Shown in pieces: positions 23,178 through 32,300 of a stretch of 64,000 nt of DNA. The stretch covers positions 941,501 to 1,005,500 of the forward strand of contig NZ_CP152050.1 of assembly GCF_038632915.1 (NCBI RefSeq). The letters run 5' to 3'. The notes under the pieces were generated by a model. The model had not been told where the DNA came from and searched no databases. It saw only the letters and a list, made by a program, of their open reading frames with translations. The position numbers were made by a program, and so were the translations under genes. The DNA comes from Paenisporosarcina sp. FSL H8-0542 (lineage in GTDB: Bacteria; Bacillota; Bacilli; Bacillales_A; Planococcaceae). How positions within the stretch are numbered: position 1 is the stretch's first letter; the number at the start of each line of letters is the position of its first letter.

Positions 23178-23456
23178 TTTATTTGATGTTTATTTATATG
23201 AGTTAGAGGTTAACACTTTCAGAACAAAAAAATTGATGAATAGTCCAAAGTAAGACCAGTTTAAATGATTGCAATCTTTATTTATTATCTAGAATATAAG
23301 TTCCTAAATATAAAAATCAACATAGCAAAAAGTAACAAATATATAAGAAATAAGTAGGGGGATTTGGTAAAATAGAATTAGATGAGTCAATTTCATAAAT
23401 CATACTTTTAAAAAAGTGTTGACTACGTTTCTAACCATTTTTTCTGTTTTTTAAAA
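23178..23456. other. AT-rich gap before the transposase remnant
   Basis: No open frame, RNA or clear terminator is recognised; the IS edge probably lies in here. Confidence 0.3.
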
Positions 23457-24835
23457 TTAGGCTGCTGTTAAAAACGTCTGCTTGGCTGATTTAAATCGAT
23501 CGATTGCTAGTCGTGATGCGTTGTAAATTAGTGTAACGAATTGAAAATGGATCTTCGCTTTTTTACCAGTACGATGGCGCACGTTGTTTATAGTAAGGGT
23601 CCATTTTAATTAGCCTCTCGCTATGGAAGTATATTTACGAAGGTCTAAGACTCCTTTTGATTTTTAAATTTTTTTGACACAATGAGTCATCCTTTAACGG
23701 ACAGGTTGCACATTCTTTGGGACGAGAATATTTCAAGGTTTCATATTTCGTATCATAACTATCGTAACGATACGAATGTTCTCGCACACAAGTAGGTGCA
23801 AAGTGTTCATCAAAACCGATTATCTCGCCCTCATTTCGTGGGTTGTAAGCAATGACTGCGTGAAGATTCATGCTACGTAATTGTTGATAAATGGGTGTAT
23901 AATCATATCCCTTATCCATGAGGACAGCCTTAAATAGACCAGGCATCGTTTGCTGGATTTGTTTCAAAAGTGGGATGGCAGCTTTCCCATCATTCAAGCT
24001 ACCTGAACTCATTAAACTTCTGACGATATACTGACTCTCGGTACTAACGGCCAAATGGCCCTTGTAACCAAACCAAAACTTCCATTACTATTTTTCTTGA
24101 CGCCCCCATTTTGGGGCAAGTGGCATCTCATTCACGAGTGTCTCTTCTGATTCATTCAATTGATGAACAATTTCTTTTTCATAGATTGTTTTTTCTTCTT
24201 CAAGTTTTTGTTTGGCTTCTAGCCATTCAGCGCGCTCGTTCTTAGACTTTCGTCCACGCTTTTTAGGCGCTGATTTTCCCTTCTTCTCTGACGCTTCAGG
24301 TTTATCGCGTGCTTCGAAATGAGTGGCATCTATTGCTAGAGATTCTTCTGTTATGTAGCCTTCTTGGATGGCTTGAGCGATGAGAACATCTTGCACTTTC
24401 GAAATCGCATCCGTTTCACTGATAGTCGAAATCATCCTTGAGTAAGAAGCTTCGGAAGGGACGTCGTCAGACAATAGAAAAACACAATCGAATCGCAAAA
24501 ATGGATCGTTTTTTAATCGTTTAACCAATAACTTAATAGTTGGAATGCGCTCCACCACACGAGCGATCAATGAGTAAATCATGGCACCGTAATTAAGTTC
24601 TCTTGGAGCACCTCTTCGGGTCTTTTTGTCGAAGATGAGCAGCAATGGCGCAAGTTCTAACGTAGAAAATATCGCATTAATCGATGGGTAGGTTCCATTT
24701 CGAATAATTCCTGCATGTCAAACAGGCAATCTTGTCTTATAATAGGTATAGAGCATTTTCCCTCCTGTGTTTGTGTGTTGTGGTGACTTACATTATACAG
24801 GATTTGGGGAGGTGCTCTATTTTCTTGTCATTTTA
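23400..24835 (-). mobile_element. Degenerate IS1182-family insertion sequence
   Basis: Extent estimated from the transposase remnant and the promoter-like region to about 24830 on its 5' side. I could not identify matching terminal inverted repeats, so the ends are approximate. Confidence 0.5.
23457..24756 (-). pseudogene. IS1182-type transposase, multiply disrupted
   Basis: Reading from ATG 24756 (after AGGAGG), MLYTYYKTRLPV shifts frame into DMQELFEMEPTHRLMRYFLR, then LELAPLLLIFDKKTRRGAPRE and onward to a break at about 24088. WFGYKGHLAVSTESQYI resumes in another frame, ECATCPLKDD (cysteine motif) follows, and after a deletion NNVRHRTGKKAKIHFQFVTL runs to the stop at 23457. The LNYGAMIYSL and SLAIDATHFEARDK blocks and the YKGH motif fit IS1182/DDE transposases. 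At least four frame changes plus a deletion mean it is inactive. Confidence 0.85.
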
Positions 24836-24929
24836 TTCTTAGAGCCGCAAGGGCTCTGAATTATGAAATTAACTCAGATGTATATATAAACTAGATTTTC
24901 AAGTGTTTAATTCAATTGAGGTGTAGAAA

Positions 24930-26432
24930 ATGGAATATGCTTACACAAGTGAAAATAAATTAATATCATCGTCCGAGGCTTTTAAACGTGGAGATTATGA
25001 GTGTCCTGTATGTAGAGGTAGACTTAATTTTTTTCCAGGGAAATCTAACAAACCACATTTTCGGCATACGAAAGATGTGCCGAAAGCAATTAAACAAGCA
25101 TGTGAACTTTACTCATTTACTTTATCTACATTTAATCATTTTGAACAAGAGGAACTTGCAAATCAACAAGTTCGACTGGTGGTGACACCAAATAACAGTT
25201 CATATAATTTTTCGCTTCGTTTTCCATTTATTGAAGCCAAATTTACATCTAGAGTTATTTATGATGACCTTTATTTTAACTATTATTGTGATGAGTTTGA
25301 TAATTTAACCTTGAACAATAAGAGTCTACTGTTTTCGATAAATGAATGTTTAAAAGAAGTTCCGTTAAATGAGTTATATACATTTTCTTGTGATAATCCA
25401 AAATACGAAAAAATGTTAAATTTACACATTTCAGGTAAATATGAGCCATTTAGAAATGGTGCTTTATTGTTCAAAAACATACAAGGTGAATATCGATCAA
25501 TTCATTATCGTCAACTAACATTAGAAGGACGATTTTTTATTATGTCTAAATATTCTTTGAGAAATATTCCAAAAAATATTGAAGTGATTTCATCAACGAA
25601 AATAAATCGGATATATTTATATGATTTGGTTATGCCAGAAATTTTAGATGAAAATCTTCAAAATTGGTTCAATAAAGAATTACATTACACAGTATTACCA
25701 GCCACAAGTTATCTTGATTTAATAAAGCCTATAAGGTTTAAGAAAATAGGGTCAACATACGAAGTGTTAAGTGATGAATGTGAGCTTCTTTGTACAACTA
25801 AGGGGATTCAGATCGCAAATCCAATGATTTGTATTGTGTCGCCTCTAGGAGAACTAAAAAGGTTTCGTCTTTCTGAAGAGGGGATTATCTCTCTAAAGCT
25901 AGTTTCTTCCGGAGATTATAGGTTAACAGTTGAAGCCGGAGTATCAGAGGTTTATACAATTCGAAAAAAAGAGAAAATTGTTAATAATACTCCCTATTCT
26001 AAGCACTTTACTATTAGTGATGAAAATTATTTATTGAACTCAAAAACTATTTATAGTGATTCGATAGAGATATCTACCAATTTACCTTTTAACTTACATA
26101 ATACAACTGAAATTTGCTATCCCTATAAATATGGTGGGGATCATAATATACAAGCACCAGCAATTTTATCATTACCCAGACTTTGGAAATTGGAGTTGCG
26201 AGATCCGCTACAAGAAGTTTTAACTAAGATTAATTGGGATATTATTTTACATATTTTTATTGCTGCAAAGAAGTATCCTAAAAAAGTTTATAGTAGAAGC
26301 TTGATGAAAAAATTAGAAAGTGAATTACAAAAAAGCGAATATCAGCATAAAAAATTCTTGTTAAGTTTAATTCGAAAACAAAGTGTTTATGTTCCTGAGC
26401 CAATAATAAATGAATTAGAAAAGTTGAGGTAA
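24930..26432 (+). CDS. Defence-operon protein 1 with CoiA-like zinc-finger N-terminus
   Basis: 500 residues, first gene of the four-gene operon. The N-terminus carries a zinc-knuckle-like YECPVCRGRL followed by KPHFRH (about residues 26-47), the CxxC...HFxH arrangement found at the start of CoiA-like competence proteins. The remaining 440 residues are rich in beta-strand-like segments and match no family I recognise; the lack of a visible PD-(D/E)xK motif makes a nuclease role uncertain. GAGGTG lies 6 bases before ATG. The next gene begins 6 bases after its stop. By order and size it could correspond to DruB of Druantia (inference). Confidence 0.7.
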   Translation: MEYAYTSENKLISSSEAFKRGDYECPVCRGRLNFFPGKSNKPHFRHTKDVPKAIKQACELYSFTLSTFNHFEQEELANQQVRLVVTPNNSSYNFSLRFPFIEAKFTSRVIYDDLYFNYYCDEFDNLTLNNKSLLFSINECLKEVPLNELYTFSCDNPKYEKMLNLHISGKYEPFRNGALLFKNIQGEYRSIHYRQLTLEGRFFIMSKYSLRNIPKNIEVISSTKINRIYLYDLVMPEILDENLQNWFNKELHYTVLPATSYLDLIKPIRFKKIGSTYEVLSDECELLCTTKGIQIANPMICIVSPLGELKRFRLSEEGIISLKLVSSGDYRLTVEAGVSEVYTIRKKEKIVNNTPYSKHFTISDENYLLNSKTIYSDSIEISTNLPFNLHNTTEICYPYKYGGDHNIQAPAILSLPRLWKLELRDPLQEVLTKINWDIILHIFIAAKKYPKKVYSRSLMKKLESELQKSEYQHKKFLLSLIRKQSVYVPEPIINELEKLR

Positions 26433-26438
26433 ATTATT

Positions 26439-28379
26439 ATGATCGTTTTAGTTAAACTTTTTAATAAGGAGTCCTACAAAGAAGGTACAGAATTTGGAGC
26501 CGCAAAACCTTTTGCAATATATGAAGAAGGAATTTTTACCATTTTTAGGTCTGACGAAGACTATTTGAAATATCTCCCTAATACAGGGAAGATATTTGTC
26601 CCGTATAAGAATGAAAGAGAACAGATTTTTGCACTCTATCAATTAAGTGAATCAAATACTTTCGAACCGGATCGTCCAACCTCGAATAAGTATATTTTAA
26701 GTAAAGAGGTATTTGGTCAATCATTCTATGAACTAGTTGATTTATTTTATAGTTTAGAATCCGATTTTGAAATAATAATGCGGATTTTGAGGAAGGGCTT
26801 ACCATTTGATTATTCTCCTAAAAATGATGTGGTATTTCGAACAAAAGACGGTTACTTAATTGGCCCTGTAAGGTTAATTAAAAATGAAGTTGGATATGGT
26901 TTGAAAAATACTGGATTTGTTCCATATTACAAAGTAGAAGTTAATACTGTTACTGTCTTCGACGATTTTATCAGGAAAAACCGCACATTTTTTGTTCATG
27001 AATTTGATGTAGAAGATACTAAGGGGAACTTTGATTTAGCCGATGATAAAACGATATTATCATTTGTGTTACAACACCTAAAATCTAATACAGAGCTAGG
27101 TGAAATGTCTAGAAAGTTAAGACAAAACTTAAGTAATTGGTTGACTGCTCCAACTATTGATGAATCATATATTATAGACCGTTTTAATAGAGCAATCGAA
27201 TTAATAGATAACCAAACTTTGGACGGAGAATTATTGAAGAAGTATACAGATCAATTGTTATCACTAGAGTTAACCAAAATAATAATTGAACAAAAAATCT
27301 CTCAAAAATTTAATGACGAGTACAATAAATTTGTTAAGGAAAATAAGAGTTTAATAAATGAAACTAAAAGTAATGTAATTCTATTTAATGAATGCTCGAA
27401 CAAATTAAATGATACTAAGATAAAACTAGCTAATGCACAGCAACTGCTATATACGATTGAACAAACATTTCATCAGAAAATTGAAGAGCTTCAAACTGAT
27501 TATTCTAAAGTCTATGCTAATGAACTTTTAAATTCATCAATTGGACTACAACCAAAAGCACAGAGTTTAACGGCTCTAAGTGGACAAGGTATCTATAATA
27601 ATTTTTCTTCAGCGAAAGGTATTCATTTTAAATCTATAGAGGATGTATTTGAGGGATTGAAGGTGAATTTGAGGAAGTTTAAAGCAAGAGATCCTAAGAA
27701 TATACTACCTGCCACAATAATTTCTGCAATTTTGTTAGAGCAGCCTTTGATAATCACGGGCAAATATTCATTAGAGCTAGCACAGTGCTTAGCATATACC
27801 GTTGCTAGTGAAGAAACCTTGATCGTTATTCCAGAACTAGAATCTTTTGGATTAAATCAGTTAGAGGCCTTATTTAAACAATATGAATGTGAACAAAATG
27901 TTAAAACACTAATTCTGCATAATGTTCATTTAACTTCAGCGCAATACTCATTGCCTGTGTATCTTAAGCAATTAAAATGGTCACAAAATAGTCTGAATCC
28001 TAATTTGTGTATTTTGACTATAGAAAAAGAAAATGACGCAAATGAATTATTAAGTACGATGGGGGAAGTTCCTATTATTGACTCAGAGGAATTTATTCTA
28101 AGCTCTATCCGAAAAAGCCAAGTACAGCAATTAATTGCAGGTCAATTAATTTCAGAAGATATAGAATTGTACTTCGAATTCAATGAAGTACGTGGAATTT
28201 CTAAAGAATTTATAGATTGGTATTTAGATAATAATATGGAAATAGATGATCTTGAACTAACAATGGAACTTACTAAGTGGTTACAATACTATACGAATAT
28301 ATTAGGAAGTGACGATGGTTACATAGCATTTTCTACTATGTTTAATAAGTATTTATTGATGGATTCGGATGAGTTTTAG
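26439..28379 (+). CDS. Defence-operon protein 2, coiled coil plus degenerate ATPase-like domain
   Basis: 646 residues. The first 230 are beta/alpha with no known motif. About 270-365 is strongly coiled-coil (KSNVILFNECSNKLNDTKIK, then LANAQQLLYTIEQTFHQKIE). About 420-560 resembles an AAA-type core: hydrophobic strand LLEQPLIITGKYSLELA where a P-loop would lie but without GxxGxGK[ST], then KTLILHNVHL at the Walker B position without the acidic pair. This suggests an ATPase fold that has lost catalysis and acts as a scaffold. GAGGT precedes ATG 26439. Size is near my recollection of DruC. No homologue identified. Confidence 0.65.
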   Translation: MIVLVKLFNKESYKEGTEFGAAKPFAIYEEGIFTIFRSDEDYLKYLPNTGKIFVPYKNEREQIFALYQLSESNTFEPDRPTSNKYILSKEVFGQSFYELVDLFYSLESDFEIIMRILRKGLPFDYSPKNDVVFRTKDGYLIGPVRLIKNEVGYGLKNTGFVPYYKVEVNTVTVFDDFIRKNRTFFVHEFDVEDTKGNFDLADDKTILSFVLQHLKSNTELGEMSRKLRQNLSNWLTAPTIDESYIIDRFNRAIELIDNQTLDGELLKKYTDQLLSLELTKIIIEQKISQKFNDEYNKFVKENKSLINETKSNVILFNECSNKLNDTKIKLANAQQLLYTIEQTFHQKIEELQTDYSKVYANELLNSSIGLQPKAQSLTALSGQGIYNNFSSAKGIHFKSIEDVFEGLKVNLRKFKARDPKNILPATIISAILLEQPLIITGKYSLELAQCLAYTVASEETLIVIPELESFGLNQLEALFKQYECEQNVKTLILHNVHLTSAQYSLPVYLKQLKWSQNSLNPNLCILTIEKENDANELLSTMGEVPIIDSEEFILSSIRKSQVQQLIAGQLISEDIELYFEFNEVRGISKEFIDWYLDNNMEIDDLELTMELTKWLQYYTNILGSDDGYIAFSTMFNKYLLMDSDEF

Positions 28380-28389
28380 AGGTGATAAG

Positions 28390-29301
28390 ATGCTTGAACA
28401 ACTTTTGGTACAAAAAAAATTACAACACTATATAACATACGTTAAAAATTTGATAATTGGATTAGCTGAAGAGTTTCAAACAGAAAAAGTTCATTTTAGA
28501 AGAATTTTACCAGTAATAGACCGACTGTTTTCCCATGAAAATGAAGAGTTTTTAAGTTTTTTTAATGGGAAAAAGAACCGGGAATCATGGCAGTTACTAC
28601 AATTAATGCATCAGCAAGGAGAAATTTTTAATGAGGGTAAAGGATATTATTCAGTGCTTCCAACGAGAGTTATTCAATTTCCAGAGGAAGAAACAAATGT
28701 GATAGTAAGTGGCTATGACTTCATGACAAATGAGTCATTCTTTGGCTTAGCTCAATTACACTTAAATCAACAGATAATTTATCCAGTTTTAAAACCAGAT
28801 GATTACGCATATAGACCTGTACTCTTAGGTATTATGTCTATTTTGGAAAAGAAATTATCGCCTTTGAACTTAGATATATCTGAAGCTATTCGATTTATTA
28901 GTGGAAGACAACTAAAAACTTCTTTAGTTACGAATATTAAAGAAGGGGAGTGGTTTATTGCAATTCATGAAACGCCTTTTAATAGTAAAGATTTCTATGT
29001 AGCTTTAAAAAGAGATAATACAATACATGGAACGTATATTCTTAAACAAAATTATTTAAGAATATGTTTTGCACTTTGTGACTTTTATGGGATTGAAAAT
29101 AAATATACGGTAAAGCCATTAAAAAACGGATTAGTAGAAATTTATTTCAATCGTCAATTACCAATAGAAGAATTAAGTTTATTAAATTTAATTGCATTTC
29201 CTAGTTGTTATGTGAATCCGAAAAAGTTCATTACTCATAGGCTTCAGCTAGTAAATATCCAATCAATACTTGAAAATTTGAAATTAAAGGAGATGAAATA
29301 A
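28390..29301 (+). CDS. Defence-operon protein 3, unknown
   Basis: 303 residues, no recognised domain. ATG 28390 with GAGGTG 5 bases upstream is preferred to ATG 28369, which lies inside the previous gene. The protein is predicted soluble, with a helical N-terminus (LEQLLVQKKLQHYITYV), alternating strand-rich middle, and no cysteine clusters. It ends one base before the helicase TTG start. By position and size it would be the DruD counterpart in a Druantia-like system; this is inference from gene order only. Confidence 0.65.
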   Translation: MLEQLLVQKKLQHYITYVKNLIIGLAEEFQTEKVHFRRILPVIDRLFSHENEEFLSFFNGKKNRESWQLLQLMHQQGEIFNEGKGYYSVLPTRVIQFPEEETNVIVSGYDFMTNESFFGLAQLHLNQQIIYPVLKPDDYAYRPVLLGIMSILEKKLSPLNLDISEAIRFISGRQLKTSLVTNIKEGEWFIAIHETPFNSKDFYVALKRDNTIHGTYILKQNYLRICFALCDFYGIENKYTVKPLKNGLVEIYFNRQLPIEELSLLNLIAFPSCYVNPKKFITHRLQLVNIQSILENLKLKEMK

Positions 29302-29302
29302 A

Positions 29303-32300
29303 TTGGAGTATACAATCAATGAGGTCACAAAAAGATTACATAAAAAACTAAGTGAGTATATAGAGACACAATATCCAATCAGTGAAATTAGTATCCAAAG
29401 AAAGCGTACGGAATTACTTAATAGTCCGGGAGTTATTTCAACGAAGCCATTTATCGAAGCGACGCCTATTTATGAAATTGGAAACACGTATGAGGAAATG
29501 AATATTCCTGAAACAGCAAAAAAATTAATGACTAATTTAGCTTCATTAAATCCTTCAGTAGGGGTTTTTCCACGACCGTATGTTCATCAACAAGTAGCGT
29601 TAGAAGAGTTTCTAACAAATCATTCTGATCTTATTGTTTCAACGGGGACAGGCTCCGGTAAGACGGAATCATTTTTGCATCCTATGCTGAATATGTTGTA
29701 TGCTGAAGCAAAAAAATCCCCAAAAACGTTTAAGCAAAGAGCGGTTCGTGCGTTGGTATTATATCCGATGAATGCATTAGTTAATGATCAGATGACAAGA
29801 TTAAGACGATTATTTAATAATACAGAAATGACTGATTTATTCCATGAAGCGGCCGGCAGAAACATCCAATTTGGTATGTATACATCTCGCACTCCATATG
29901 CTGGAGCGCATTCAGATGAAAAAGATAAATATCATTTAAATGATATCTTGAAGTATTACATTGATTTAGAAATATCCAACCCCGAAGAAGTAGAAAAAAT
30001 GAAGGTAAGAGGGAAGTGGCCGGCAAAAGATATAGCTGCTTTTATGGCTTCGAAGAAAAAGGGACATGGACCACATAAAGGGAAATTAACGGATGTTGAG
30101 TTATTAACAAGGCATGAAATGCAGAATACGCCGCCAGATATTTTAGTAACAAACTATTCCATGCTAGAGTACATGCTGATGAGACCTATTGAACGTTCAA
30201 TCTGGGAAGGTGCCAAGGAATGGCTTCAAGAAGATGCAAATAATCAGTTTTTATTAATTTTAGATGAAGCACATATGTATCGTGGAACAGGCGGAGCAGA
30301 AGTTGCGTTATTAATTCGTCGTCTACAGGGACGTTTGGGAGTCGAGCGAGATCAAATTCGTTGTATTTTAACATCAGCGAGTTTAGGCAAAGCAGGTGAT
30401 GAAAGCAAAGCGAAAGAATTTGCCTATCAACTGACTGGAAAGCCAGTTAAAAGAGATTTTAAGTTTATTGAGGGGACTCAGCAATCAAGAATTACACCGA
30501 GAGAAGCGACGGTTCAAGAGGTTGAAATATTGTATAGCATTAATTCAGAATCATTTGTTGAATATATTAAAAATTATAAGAAGGCTTTGGTAAATTTGAA
30601 GCCTGCCTTTAAACTAATGGGGTGGAGTGAGCCTCCTGTTAGGCAGGAAGAATTTCAAGAGTATCTATATGATAACTTAGAACATTATCAACCATTAAGT
30701 TTAATTTTTAAAAAAATTAGTGGGAATGGTACTTCTTTAGAAGACTTAGCGAAGCTTTTTTGCTCGGATGCAGAGCTTTTCAAATCTGAAAAAGCAGTTA
30801 GTAATTTGTTGTTATTGGCAAACGCAGCAAAAAAGGCCGATAAAATATTATTGCCAGCACGTGTACATATTTTATTTAGAGGTCTAGCAGGTGTATATAG
30901 CTGTATAAATCCTTCTTGTGAAACGAATCAAATGGGAGATTTATTAGGAACACTTTTTGATGATCATCGAACTTCGTGTAAATGTGGTTCAAGAGTATAT
31001 GAATTAATGACACACCGTTATTGTGGATCGGTTTATTTGCGAGGATATATATCAGAAGAACAAAGTGGAAACATGTTTTTATGGAATGAAAGCGGAAATG
31101 GTATTGTAGGAGAAAAATTAAGAGAAATTCATTTTTTAGTAGAGCAACCTAGAGAAGAAGCTATTAATAAGATTGAACCAATGTGGCTACACATGAAAAC
31201 AGGATTCTTGTTGGATAGTAAACCAACTTCGACTAAAGGTTATTTAAAAATATACAAGTCTAATGAAAAAGTATCCAAAGGGAAAGAAAAAGGATTCTAT
31301 TCCGATATAATGTCATTTAAAAAATGTCCTTGCTGTTTAAAAAGTGCAAAGTATAATATTCGGGATTTACGCACGAAGGGGGAACAACCGTTTGCAAATT
31401 TAATACGTGAGCAATTTGTAGTGCAGCCTCCCTCAATATCAATAAAGGAAAGTGTAAATGAAGGACGAAAAGTATTAATTTTCTCAGATGGTCGTCAACG
31501 TGCAGCTAGGTTAGCTAGAGATATTCCTGAAGAAGTTGAAAAGGATGTTATACGTCAATTATTAGTGAAATCAGCATATAAATTAAACGAATTAGGTACA
31601 GAGGCAGCGATTGGTGGTGAAATATATCCTGCAATTTTACATTTTATGAATGAAAATAAAGTACGCCTATTAAATGATATGGATAGAAAAGATCTATTGA
31701 TAGATATAAAAGAATATGTTGAATTAATTGATTATGAGTTTGAAACTTATGAATTTGATGAGATAGATTTTGAAAGTAAATCTTTTAGAGATTTTAAGAT
31801 TAATAATGAGTTGAAAACTAGATTAATTCATGTACTGGCTTCTCCTGGTTATTCATTGTATGAAACGACTGTAGCTTATGTTTCGCCAGTATCTATAAGT
31901 ACGCTTCATCGCTCAGTCAAAGATATTATCTCGAAAGAAGATTTAATGACAGTAGCTGTTTTATTTATTCGTGAAATGTTAGAAGAGGTTGCAATTGACA
32001 AGGATACTTCAAGTGGAGATAGATGTGAAATATTTGGATTTTATCGAAATGATGAGCAATGGGGAAAAACAAAAGGTACTATATCGCCAGAATTAAAAAA
32101 AATTATTCAAATGTATGTTGAAACAAATGATGAGCTACAAAAAGTGGTTGAAGCATTGTTTGGTAAAGGGTTATGTGAGCATGAACATGATAAATACTAC
32201 TTGAATATTGGGAACTTAGCGGTAAAGGATGGCATTGATCACACTTGGTATCGATGCATAAAGTGTAAACAAATACATGCGGTAAATCCTAAAAATACTT

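Noticed and set aside
24088-24645. Intact transposase gene
   Set aside because: The frame is only one fragment of a transposase interrupted by several frameshifts and a deletion.
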